Shown here piece by piece: positions 1-8,145 of a DNA stretch of 64,000 nt. Position 1 is the first letter of the stretch; the number at the start of each line of letters is the position of its first letter. Source of the DNA: CAUTUX01 sp963545485 (GTDB lineage Bacteria > Bacillota > Clostridia > Christensenellales > CAG-917); the NCBI GenBank assembly GCA_963545485.1, contig CAUUJG010000007.1, positions 1-64,000 on the forward strand, given 5' to 3'. A program made the position numbers and the translations under genes. The notes beneath the pieces were generated by a model. That model saw only the letters and a program-made list of their open reading frames with translations, ran no database searches and was not told the DNA's origin.

Positions 1-1
1 T

Positions 2-1852
2 ATTTTAAAAATAAAAAAAAATAAAAAAAATATTGTTGATGGGATCTGTAATGTGGTAAACAAGATTCATAAGCTAATTGATCTAGTTGAATCAGATCGT
101 AATATTTATATTTTTGGCAATAAAAATCATGATGAAGTTGTAGCTCTTGTATCGCATGCAAATAATCCAATTAGGCAAGTGCAAGTAGTTGAAACTCTTG
201 AAGATATTGATTTTACAGTGAAATCTGCGATATTTTTTCAAACAACTATTAAAAAAGGTTTTTTTGAAAATATTAAGAAATACATAGATGAAAAAAATCA
301 AAGCAATAGTAATTTTGTTGTTTATTATAATACTATTTGTTACAATACTATCGCACGTCAGAATGAAGCGGTAAGGTTAGCTAGAGAAACAGAATATTGT
401 TTAGTTCTTGGTTCTAAGAATAGTGCTAATACGAATACTTTATTTAGCGAAACAGTAAAACAAAATAGTAAAACATATTTTATTCAACGAATAGAAGATG
501 TAAATAATATAAAGTTTAATAATAGTAGTGTATCAATACTATCCGGTGCCTCGACTCCAGATTCGTTGATACAGGAGGTAATAGTTTATATGAGTGAAAT
601 CACAGAGAATCAGGAAAATGTTAAGAAAGAATTCGGCATGAAAGATGTTATTGAATTAATTGACAATAGCACTAAAGAAAAAGTAGGTAATATTGTTGAA
701 TGCACAGTAGTAAAAGCTGATGAACTTGGTTTGGTTGTTAGTGATTCGAAGTTAAAATCTGAAATTAAAATTTTAAAAGAAGATATTGGTGATGATTATG
801 ATCCTTCTCAGTACAAATTAAAAGAGAAAATACTCGCTGTTTATCTTGGTAGACAAGGGAATAAAAATAGATATTCAATTAAAGAATTAAAATTGCAAGA
901 GGAGGCTAGAGCACAAATTAATTCTGCATTAGAAAAGGGTATTTTTAAATGTCAGTTTACAAAGTGGGATGACAAAAATTTTTATGGCACATTAGGCAAG
1001 GCAAACTGGGCATATAAAGTAATTGCTCCTATTCAAGAAGTAATGTATAGCAAAAAACAGACACAGCCTGCAAGATTTCTAAAGAAAACATTTGAATTAA
1101 AAGTTATACCTAATCCAAATTCTGAAACTAATACTTCAAAAAATGTAATATATGCGTCATTAAAAGAAATCATAATGGAAAAGAGAGCCAAAGAAGATGC
1201 AATGTTTGTTGAAAAAATAAATGTTGACGATGTTTTAAATGGTAAAGTTGTATCAACACAAGACAAAGGTATACTTGTAGATTTTGATGGCTATACAGCA
1301 TTTGTTCATGCTAGTCAGTTGGCATGGAAACATTTAGATGGCAAAGAAATTGAAAAGATGTTTAAAGTTGGAGATAAATTCGATTTCTTAGTTTTAGAAA
1401 TTAATCGAGCAACAAATAAAGTTGTAATAGGACATAAGGAACTTACAGATAAGCCTATTGAAGCTGCAAAGAAAAAATATAATGTTGGAGATATTGTTAA
1501 AGGACAAGTTAAAAAAATCTTCAGTTATGGAGTGCTTGTAAGCTTTGATACTGATTTGACAGGCCTTATTCATATTTCACAATTGGCGAATAAACATGTT
1601 AAAGATCCTAGTGAAATTGTAAAAGTAGGACAAAAAATTGATGTTAAGATATTGAATTTTGATGATGATAGAATTCAACTATCATATAAGAGTGTTGTAT
1701 CTGATAATGAAGAGACTGAAGGAAGTAGCGATGCAACTAAATCGGAAAAGAAATCTAACAAAACACATGAGCAAAGCGAATGGAGAAGTGAAGGTCAGGC
1801 GTCAGCAACAATCGGTGAGCTATTTAAAGATTTAGACACGGAAGAAAAATAA
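2..1852 (+). CDS. ispH: IspH (LytB) - ribosomal protein S1 fusion, 5' end cut by window edge
   Basis: The frame is open to the first base, so the GTG at 53 is an internal valine codon. Codons upstream of it read D-G-I-C-N-V-V-N-K-I-H, matching the IspH region around its second iron-sulfur cysteine (Cys at 47-49). IspH reduces HMBPP to IPP/DMAPP in the MEP isoprenoid pathway using a 4Fe-4S cluster. Also visible are QTT, the third cluster cysteine (ICYNT, codon 338-340), GSKNSANTN and SGASTPD, all IspH active-site motifs. Counting from the GTG, residues 211-280, 295-372, 392-462 and 477-546 form four S1 RNA-binding repeats; the last two are the most canonical. The tail is acidic and Ser/Lys-rich. 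IspH-S1 fusions are known in Clostridia. The first cysteine lies outside the window. Assignment is secure; the true start is not visible. Confidence 0.93.
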   Translation: MLKIKKNKKNIVDGICNVVNKIHKLIDLVESDRNIYIFGNKNHDEVVALVSHANNPIRQVQVVETLEDIDFTVKSAIFFQTTIKKGFFENIKKYIDEKNQSNSNFVVYYNTICYNTIARQNEAVRLARETEYCLVLGSKNSANTNTLFSETVKQNSKTYFIQRIEDVNNIKFNNSSVSILSGASTPDSLIQEVIVYMSEITENQENVKKEFGMKDVIELIDNSTKEKVGNIVECTVVKADELGLVVSDSKLKSEIKILKEDIGDDYDPSQYKLKEKILAVYLGRQGNKNRYSIKELKLQEEARAQINSALEKGIFKCQFTKWDDKNFYGTLGKANWAYKVIAPIQEVMYSKKQTQPARFLKKTFELKVIPNPNSETNTSKNVIYASLKEIIMEKRAKEDAMFVEKINVDDVLNGKVVSTQDKGILVDFDGYTAFVHASQLAWKHLDGKEIEKMFKVGDKFDFLVLEINRATNKVVIGHKELTDKPIEAAKKKYNVGDIVKGQVKKIFSYGVLVSFDTDLTGLIHISQLANKHVKDPSEIVKVGQKIDVKILNFDDDRIQLSYKSVVSDNEETEGSSDATKSEKKSNKTHEQSEWRSEGQASATIGELFKDLDTEEK

Positions 1853-1872
1853 TTTATTAATTATGAAATAAA

Positions 1873-1906
1873 AAAAAGAGCCTATTTTAATGACTCTTTT
1901 TTTTAT
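1873..1906 (+). terminator. Rho-independent terminator, probably bidirectional
   Basis: AAAAAGAG (1873-1880) pairs with CTCTTTTT (1894-1901) around a 13-nt loop and is followed by more T residues. It lies 20 bases after the ispH-S1 stop and before the stop of the convergent YitT gene. The A run on the other arm means it could serve both strands. Confidence 0.7.
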
Positions 1907-1954
1907 AGCTATTAAATATTTTTTGTAAATGAATTAGCTGTTTGGTTGTAAAAG

Positions 1955-3049
1955 TTACGAATTGCTTTTTAAAGGAGCAAATCCAAGACCACCATTTACC
2001 TCTGTAGCTTTTGTTAAATACATAAATGCATTTGGATCTAATCGTAGTATTGCCGTTTTTACTAAATTAATTTGTCTTCTTTTTACAACGCAAATTAGTA
2101 TATTTTTTTCAGATTTTGTATAGTGTCCTGTACCATGAATAATTGTAACTCCACGTTTAACATTTAAAATTAATTCATCTGCAATTTCTTCTTCCTTTGA
2201 TGAAATAATATGGAATACGATTGATGTCTGAAATCCTGATTGTATTATATCTGCAACTTTTGATGTGGCAATTAATGAAATAAATGAATAAATAATAGGG
2301 GAGAAAACTTCCATTAATTGGTTATCTATACCAACTATACCTTTTTTTATTTTGATAATACCAAAACTTCCTGCCAATAAAACTATCAAGCAGTCACATG
2401 CAAAAATCCACCACTGTGCATCTGCGGATGGGTTATATTTATATATGATTTTTCCTACTATGTCCGTACCACCCATAGAAGTATTAGAACGTAACATTAA
2501 TCCTAAGCTTATACCAGCACCGGCACCACCAACTATTGCCTCAAGTAATTTAACAGTATTTTCATTTGCAGAAATATTAAATTTTGGAAATTTTCCTATT
2601 TTATGTAAATAGGCAAATAATGCCATCATTCCACCAAATAATGAAACGCAAACAAAAGTGTTAAACGCAAATTTTTTATTTAAAAGAATAAAAGCAGGGA
2701 TGAGTAGAGGAAGATTTAAAAGGAAAATTAAAAAACCTGCATTTGTAAATAACTTATATGCAATACTTATCGTTCTTTCTGGATGAGTTGCTCCTACAGT
2801 TTTTTGTATCAATTCACTTATAAGCAGTGCAAATCCACTTAGTCCGCCTGGAGCGAAGCTGTTACCTTCCAAAAATACATATGTAAAAATAGCACGAATA
2901 AATGAAAGTAAAACCATGTAGGCATAAAATTTTATTAAATTCAAGGCTATTTTATTGCTTTTTTCTCTATTAATTGTTTTTAAACTTGGTGAGACTAATT
3001 GTTGATTTTTTAAAGTAGTTTTATCTTTATTTTTTTCGTTATTTTTCAT
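1955..3049 (-). CDS. YitT/DUF2179 family integral membrane protein
   Basis: The protein has a basic, Lys/Asn-rich cytoplasmic N-terminus of about 40 residues, then several hydrophobic segments typical of YitT_membrane (DUF161). Motifs include APGGLSG and SNTSMGGTDIVGK. A soluble C-terminal DUF2179 domain follows (GVTIIHGTGHYT, then KRRQINLVKTAI). The function of the family is not established; transport or regulation at the membrane is assumed. I chose ATG 3049, seven codons inside the longest frame, because TTGGAGAA (3055-3060 on the reverse strand) sits at Shine-Dalgarno distance from it and the longer start would overlap that site. It is a single-gene unit with its own promoter and is convergent with ispH-S1. 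Confidence 0.88.
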   Translation of the reverse strand: MKNNEKNKDKTTLKNQQLVSPSLKTINREKSNKIALNLIKFYAYMVLLSFIRAIFTYVFLEGNSFAPGGLSGFALLISELIQKTVGATHPERTISIAYKLFTNAGFLIFLLNLPLLIPAFILLNKKFAFNTFVCVSLFGGMMALFAYLHKIGKFPKFNISANENTVKLLEAIVGGAGAGISLGLMLRSNTSMGGTDIVGKIIYKYNPSADAQWWIFACDCLIVLLAGSFGIIKIKKGIVGIDNQLMEVFSPIIYSFISLIATSKVADIIQSGFQTSIVFHIISSKEEEIADELILNVKRGVTIIHGTGHYTKSEKNILICVVKRRQINLVKTAILRLDPNAFMYLTKATEVNGGLGFAPLKSNS

Positions 3050-3070
3050 ATGTTTTCTCCAATAAAACAT

Positions 3071-3099
3071 ATATTACTCTTTATATATATATAAATCAA
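3071..3099 (-). promoter_or_regulatory. Promoter of the YitT-like gene
   Basis: On the minus strand TTGATT (3099-3094), a 17-nt spacer and TAATAT (3076-3071) give a near-consensus housekeeping promoter. Predicted transcription starts near 3064, giving a leader of about 15 nt that contains the GGAGAA ribosome binding site. Confidence 0.6.
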
Positions 3100-3130
3100 T
3101 TGTTACAGGTTAGAATAAATTTTAATAAAA

Positions 3131-3447
3131 ACGAGTCTAGCCTATAAGCCGAGTTCTGTATTAGATGACCATCTATCTAGACCGATAATTACTTATCGAT
3201 TCAAGCGATTTCAAGTACATGCGGATAACATATTGTACTTTTTCTTGCACCAAGTGGGGTTTGCACCGTGCATTGTCACCAAATTGCGGGTAAGCTCTTA
3301 CCTTACCTTTCCATCCTTACCTTTCGGCGGTTTTTTTCTGTTGCACTATCCTTGAAGTCACCTTCACAGGCAATTAACCTGCACTCTATCCTATGGTGCT
3401 CGGACTTTCCTCATGAATATTCATGCGGTCATCTGGCTAGCTCGCTT
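3131..3447 (-). ncRNA. rnpB: RNase P RNA
   Basis: This is the catalytic RNA that matures tRNA 5' ends. On the minus strand it begins with AAGCGAGCTAGCC and contains the universal GAGGAAAGTCC segment close to the 5' end, just after the P3-like hairpin. The 3' end carries ACAGAACTCGGCTTATAGGC. The two ends pair to form P1 (GCGAG-CTAGCC with GGCTAG-A-CTCG), and a T run follows the 3' strand. Length is about 317 nt. The complement of GTGCAAACCCC, a conserved core element, is visible near 3250. The predicted promoter start (about 3446) coincides with the start of P1, which supports the 5' boundary; the 3' boundary is good to a few bases. Confidence 0.95.
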
Positions 3448-3451
3448 AATT

Positions 3452-3480
3452 AATATATTAAAAAAAAATAATTTTTGCAA
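3452..3480 (-). promoter_or_regulatory. rnpB promoter
   Basis: Minus strand TTGCAA (3480-3475), 17-nt spacer, TATATT (3457-3452). The expected start at 3446-3445 is the first base of RNase P helix P1. The -35 hexamer is a palindrome and also fits the divergent pheST promoter. Confidence 0.7.
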
Positions 3481-3503
3481 TATTTGAAAAGGTTAGTTAT
3501 AAC
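3475..3503 (+). promoter_or_regulatory. Probable pheST promoter sharing its -35 box with rnpB
   Basis: Plus strand TTGCAA (3475-3480), 17-nt spacer, TATAAC (3498-3503), start near 3510. This would give pheS a leader of about 110 nt. That leader contains a TTAGAT/ATCTAA hairpin near 3530-3555 followed by a very A+T-rich stretch and the AGAGGG ribosome binding site. No T-box motifs are seen. Confidence 0.5.
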
Positions 3504-3620
3504 CCATGACTATGCTTTAAGTTTAACGGATTAGATGTATTGTTTTTTATTAATCTAAGTCTAAAAATTTCATTTTATATAAATATAATATAATATATAT
3601 AATTAATTAAAGAGGGATAA

Positions 3621-4640
3621 ATGGAAGAAAAAATTCAATTATTAATGAAAGAAGCATCTTGCGATTTAGAAAATATTAAATTAGAAAATGAAGTGAGCGA
3701 GTTTTGGCAAAAATATTTTTCTAAAAATGGCAAATTTTCTTTGTTGATGACTCAATTGGGTAGCGTATCAAAAGATGATAGACCTATTTTGGGATCAATG
3801 ATTAATAAATGTAAAAGTGAAATTTTGGCTACATATAATAAAAAAGCCGAAGAAATCAAAATGGTAGTTATGAATAAAAAACTTTCTGATGAAAAAATTG
3901 ATATTTCATTTTTGACTAAAAGTAAAAAACTTGGGACCTTACATCCAATAACACTTGTAAAAAATGAAATTTGTGAGATTTTTAATTCATTAGGTTTTGC
4001 AACAGTTGAAGGCCCTGAGATTGAAACTGATTATTATAATTTTCAACTTTTAAATGTTCCTAAAGATCATCCTGCGAGAGATATGCAAGATACTTTTTAT
4101 ATAACTGATAATTTTGTCTTAAGAACACATACATCTCCAATGCAAGCAAGAGTTATGCAAACTCAGAAACCTCCAATAAGAGTTATAGTTCCTGGTAAAG
4201 TATATAGATCTGATGATGATGCAACACATAGCCCAATTTTTCATCAAATTGAAGGATTAGCAATTGATAAGAATCTTTCTTTATCTGACTTAAAAGGAAC
4301 CCTTGAAGCTTTTGTATCAAAACTTTTTAACAAAGATACAAAAATTAGACTTAGATCTTCCTATTTCCCATTTACGGAACCTTCTGTAGAGGTTGATGTT
4401 TCTTGTGCTTTATGTCATGGTGTGGGTTGTAAGGTTTGTAAAAATACAGGGTGGTTAGAAATTTTAGGTGCAGGAATTGTAAATCCTAAAGTCCTAGAAA
4501 TGTCTAATATTGACCCTAATGAGTATACCGGATTTGCTTTTGGTCTTGGTATAGAAAGAATTGCAATGATTAAATATCAAATACCAAATATTAAAATGTT
4601 TTATGAAAATGATATTAAATTTCTTGAACAATTTGTTTAG
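3621..4640 (+). CDS. pheS: Phenylalanyl-tRNA synthetase alpha subunit
   Basis: PheS carries the class II catalytic core that activates phenylalanine; it works as an alpha2beta2 tetramer with PheT. The sequence has an N-terminal coiled-coil tRNA-binding arm (about residues 1-90). The catalytic domain follows with VEGPEIETDYYNF, the class II motif 2 region (RTHTSPMQARVM, then GKVYRSDDDATHSPIFHQIEG) and motif 3 FAFGLGIERIAM near the C-terminus. At 339 residues it is of normal length. ATG 3621 follows AGAGGG at good spacing. pheT begins 10 bases after its stop, so the two subunits are cotranslated from one transcript that continues into tRNA modification genes. Confidence 0.98.
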   Translation: MEEKIQLLMKEASCDLENIKLENEVSEFWQKYFSKNGKFSLLMTQLGSVSKDDRPILGSMINKCKSEILATYNKKAEEIKMVVMNKKLSDEKIDISFLTKSKKLGTLHPITLVKNEICEIFNSLGFATVEGPEIETDYYNFQLLNVPKDHPARDMQDTFYITDNFVLRTHTSPMQARVMQTQKPPIRVIVPGKVYRSDDDATHSPIFHQIEGLAIDKNLSLSDLKGTLEAFVSKLFNKDTKIRLRSSYFPFTEPSVEVDVSCALCHGVGCKVCKNTGWLEILGAGIVNPKVLEMSNIDPNEYTGFAFGLGIERIAMIKYQIPNIKMFYENDIKFLEQFV

Positions 4641-4650
4641 TAGGTGAAAA

Positions 4651-7032
4651 ATGTTAGTTCCTATTTCATGGTTAAAAGAGTTTGTCAGCTTTAATTTGTC
4701 TGCGGAAGAAGTCGCAGAGAAATTTACATCGATTGGTTTTGAAGTTGAAAATATTATATATCAGAATAAACTTCATAATAATGTAATCGTGGGTGAGATC
4801 GTTGAATTTACCAAGCATCCTAATGCAGATAAACTTACAGTCTGTAAAATTAACATTGGAGATAAAATCATTCAAGTAATTACGAATGTTAAGATATGTG
4901 GTGGAGAAATTGTAGCAGTTGCTCTTGACGGTGCAGTATTGTCACAAAACTTTAAAATTAAAGCTGGAGACTTGAGAGGGGTTTTATCTGAAGGTATGCT
5001 TTGTGGACTTAAAGAAATTTCTTTATCTGCAGAAGATGTTGATCATCAATTGCCTAATGATATAATTCGTTTTAAATCAAAAAAACTTGTAGGTACTAAT
5101 GTATTTGACGCACTAGGGTATAACGATATTATTCTTGATATTTCAATAACAGCAAATAGAGGTGATTGTAATTCAATATATAGATTAGCTCGTGAACTTG
5201 CTGTTGTTTTAAGAAAACCAGTAAAAAAATTAGATTTAAGTTTTAATACTAAACAAAGCAAATTAATATTAAATGTTGAGAATTATAATAAAGAACTTTG
5301 TCCAAGATATATGGCAAGTATTGTTGATAATATAAAAATTAAAAATTCACCTAAAAAAATAATGAAAAGATTGCGGGCGGTTGGAATATCTCCGATAAAT
5401 AATATTGTCGACTTAACGAATTACATTCTATATGAACTTGGACAACCAATGCATGCATTTGATTATGATAAAATTCAAGAACATAAAATAGTAGTTCGGA
5501 ATGCTCAAAATAAGGAAAAGGTAGTACTACTTAATGATAACGAATATGAATTAAGCAATAATGATATCGTAATAAGCGATGCAAATCGGTCTATTGCATT
5601 AGCTGGTATAATGGGCGGTAGCAACTCGTGTATAAATGAAATAACCGAAAGAATTGTTTTTGAGTCTGCAAATTTTCCACGAGATTTAATTAGAAAAACA
5701 TCAAAAAGATTAAATGTAAGAAGCGATAGTTCTGCAAGATTTGAAAAAAGTTTAGATTATACATTGCAAGAAATTGCACTTAAAAGAATGTTACATTATG
5801 TCTCTAAATTTAATTATGGAGATATAAGTAGTCAAATCTTTGATGTTAAAGAAAATTTTAAGAAATATCATGATTTAACTTTTACGACAAATGAGTTAGA
5901 AAAAATTTTAGGGACATCAATTAATGTAAAAGAATTAGATAAAATTTTATCATTATTGGAATTCAAAATAACAAAAAAAGAAGAACTTTATAAAGTGAAA
6001 ATTAGCGAAGAGAGAAATGATATTAATACAGCAAATGATATTGCAGAAGAATATGTCAGATTTGTAGGATATGACAACATAAAATCTACTTTATTCAAAT
6101 ATGCTGAACAAACTGTTGGCGGAAAGGATGCTAAAGAAAAATTTATCGACAAAATTAAAAACATCCTTATATCTTTTTCATTACATGAAATATTAACATA
6201 TTCATTTATTAGTACAGATTTTTCAGACAAGCTATTGCTGTCGCATAATGATCCTCAAAAAGATGTAATAAAATTAATGAATCCATTAAGTGAAGCAGTT
6301 GCTTGTATGCGTCCGTCTTTAATTTATTCTGTTTTAAATACAGTTTCATATAATTTGTCACATTCGAACAAAGATTTCGGAATATTTGAAATTGCAAAAA
6401 CATATTGTAAAAATCCTGAATTTAATAAAGGAACTGATTTACCAACTGAAGAAAGCAAACTTGTATGTGCTTTAGTAGATAAAGATATACATGATTTAGC
6501 TCAAATATTAAAAATGCTCTGTGAAGGATTGAGATTAAATATGCATTTAGAACAAAATACTAGACCATATCTTCATCCAGGAAGAACTGGACAAATTATA
6601 ATAAACAATGAAGTTGTAGGAGAGATTGGAGAAGTACATCCTCAAGTATCTGACCAGTTTAATTTAAATGCGAAAGTATCAATATTTGAATTATCTGTTG
6701 ATAAAATATTTAAATTAAGTAGATCAAATTTTAAATTAAAAACATATTCAAAATTCCCAATAATTGAAAGAGATTTGGCAGTGGTTATTAATGAAGATGT
6801 TCCTGCATGGAAAATTTTAAGTGTACTTTCTGATTTAAAAATATCTGAGCTCATAGAATACGAATTATTTGATGAATACAAAGGTGATAATATTGAAGCT
6901 GGTAAAAAATCAATTGCAATGCATTTTAACATTCAAGGAATTGATAAAAATTTGGTTGATAACGAAATTGATGAAATTATTAAGCGAGTAATGAATAAAT
7001 TAGAAGAAAAGTTTGGAGCTGTTATACGGTGA
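4651..7032 (+). CDS. pheT: Phenylalanyl-tRNA synthetase beta subunit
   Basis: The beta subunit contributes tRNA recognition and editing of misacylated Tyr-tRNA-Phe. Domains in order are: the N-terminal tRNA-binding/EMAP-like OB fold (VGEIVEFTKHPNADKLTVCKI, about residues 45-70), the B3/B4 editing domain (ISPINNIVDLTNYILYELGQPMHAFD, about 245-270), B5 (about 400-475), the catalytic-like domain, and the C-terminal ferredoxin-like anticodon-binding domain. At 793 residues it is full length. The start ATG follows TAGGTG 10 bases after pheS. Its TGA stop overlaps the GTG start of the cysteine desulfurase by four bases, indicating translational coupling. Confidence 0.98.
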   Translation: MLVPISWLKEFVSFNLSAEEVAEKFTSIGFEVENIIYQNKLHNNVIVGEIVEFTKHPNADKLTVCKINIGDKIIQVITNVKICGGEIVAVALDGAVLSQNFKIKAGDLRGVLSEGMLCGLKEISLSAEDVDHQLPNDIIRFKSKKLVGTNVFDALGYNDIILDISITANRGDCNSIYRLARELAVVLRKPVKKLDLSFNTKQSKLILNVENYNKELCPRYMASIVDNIKIKNSPKKIMKRLRAVGISPINNIVDLTNYILYELGQPMHAFDYDKIQEHKIVVRNAQNKEKVVLLNDNEYELSNNDIVISDANRSIALAGIMGGSNSCINEITERIVFESANFPRDLIRKTSKRLNVRSDSSARFEKSLDYTLQEIALKRMLHYVSKFNYGDISSQIFDVKENFKKYHDLTFTTNELEKILGTSINVKELDKILSLLEFKITKKEELYKVKISEERNDINTANDIAEEYVRFVGYDNIKSTLFKYAEQTVGGKDAKEKFIDKIKNILISFSLHEILTYSFISTDFSDKLLLSHNDPQKDVIKLMNPLSEAVACMRPSLIYSVLNTVSYNLSHSNKDFGIFEIAKTYCKNPEFNKGTDLPTEESKLVCALVDKDIHDLAQILKMLCEGLRLNMHLEQNTRPYLHPGRTGQIIINNEVVGEIGEVHPQVSDQFNLNAKVSIFELSVDKIFKLSRSNFKLKTYSKFPIIERDLAVVINEDVPAWKILSVLSDLKISELIEYELFDEYKGDNIEAGKKSIAMHFNIQGIDKNLVDNEIDEIIKRVMNKLEEKFGAVIR

Positions 7033-8144
7033 TATATTTAGATAATGCAGCGACAACCAAACCATATGAGCAAGCATTAAAAGTTTTTTTACGTAGTTCA
7101 GAAGATGAATATTTCAACACATCAGCTTTGTATGCATGTGGAGTAAATTTAAATAAAGAACTTGATTATATACGAAATGATATTTTAAATATTTTGCATG
7201 GTAATGGTACCGTTATATTTAATTCCGGTGGAACGGAAGGTGCTAATCAAGTTTTTGCATCATCTAAATTAAAAAAGAAATCTACTATTTTAATATCCAT
7301 GGCAGAGCATGATTGTGTAGTAAATTCAACAAAAAAATTGATGGAAGAGGGATTTACTGTTAAGTATATTCCAGTTGATAAATACGGTCGCATAATTGAA
7401 GGTGAATATGTAAAATTGCTAACTGAAGATGTAAGTTTAGTATCAATTATGCATGTTTGTAATGAAAGTGGTACCCACAATGATATAAAACGGCTTAACA
7501 GACTTGCAAAAAATGCAAATCCAAATGTTTTATTTCATAGTGATGGAGTTCAAGCATTTCTTAAAACTGAAGTAAATATCTTGGATTTAGGAGTTGATTT
7601 TTATACTGTATCAGGACATAAATTCCATGGTTTAAAGGGCGTTGGATTTTTATATCTTAAAGATGAAAAAAATATAAAGCCATTGATATATGGTGGTGGA
7701 CAGGAAAAAGGATTACGTTCCGGGACAGTGCCTTTCCCAAATATTAAAGCGATGCATGAAGCCATTAAAATAGGTAACGAAAATTTAAAAGACAAAATTA
7801 TGCTAAGACAAGAATATATTAAAAATTTAAGAAACAAACTTGAAAAAAATATACCCGATATATTCTTTCTTTCTGATGAGTATTCAACATCGATACTTCA
7901 GTTAGCAATTAAGAATATTCGAGGAGAAGTACTGTTACATGCCTTGGAAAAACACAATATTATTATGGGTACCGGATCTGCTTGTGCTGGAAGAAAAGAA
8001 AGTCTATATAAAAAATCATTAGAAATTCCTGATGATTATAAAAATGGAATAATAAGATTAAGCATCTCATCATTTAATAATATTGATGAAATACAATATG
8101 TGGTTGAAAAAATTACTGATGAGGTAAGAGAACTGCGAGTATAA
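7029..8144 (+). CDS. NifS/IscS-type cysteine desulfurase
   Basis: This PLP enzyme removes sulfur from cysteine and passes a persulfide to acceptors. Visible features are the N-terminal YLDNAATTKP, SGGTEGAN, the cofactor His/Asp region (HSDGVQAF), the Schiff-base lysine in SGHKFHG (Lys198), GGGQEKGLRSGT, and the active-site cysteine in GTGSACAG (Cys319). The GTG start overlaps the pheT stop as GTGA. Because thiI follows after one base, the likely role is a dedicated sulfur donor to ThiI for 4-thiouridine in tRNA, as with NifZ-ThiI in Bacillus subtilis. A broader Fe-S role cannot be excluded. Confidence 0.93.
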   Translation: MIYLDNAATTKPYEQALKVFLRSSEDEYFNTSALYACGVNLNKELDYIRNDILNILHGNGTVIFNSGGTEGANQVFASSKLKKKSTILISMAEHDCVVNSTKKLMEEGFTVKYIPVDKYGRIIEGEYVKLLTEDVSLVSIMHVCNESGTHNDIKRLNRLAKNANPNVLFHSDGVQAFLKTEVNILDLGVDFYTVSGHKFHGLKGVGFLYLKDEKNIKPLIYGGGQEKGLRSGTVPFPNIKAMHEAIKIGNENLKDKIMLRQEYIKNLRNKLEKNIPDIFFLSDEYSTSILQLAIKNIRGEVLLHALEKHNIIMGTGSACAGRKESLYKKSLEIPDDYKNGIIRLSISSFNNIDEIQYVVEKITDEVRELRV

Positions 8145-8145
8145 A

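Noticed and set aside
53..55. GTG as the start of the ispH-S1 gene
   Set aside because: The frame is open to the window edge and the upstream codons encode conserved IspH sequence, including an iron-sulfur cysteine.
3268..3453. 61-codon ORF on the plus strand
   Set aside because: It lies entirely antisense to RNase P RNA and resembles no protein.
3504..3620. T-box leader upstream of pheS
   Set aside because: There is no T-box sequence, specifier loop or terminator; only a small hairpin is seen. The same holds for the 23-base gap before thrS.
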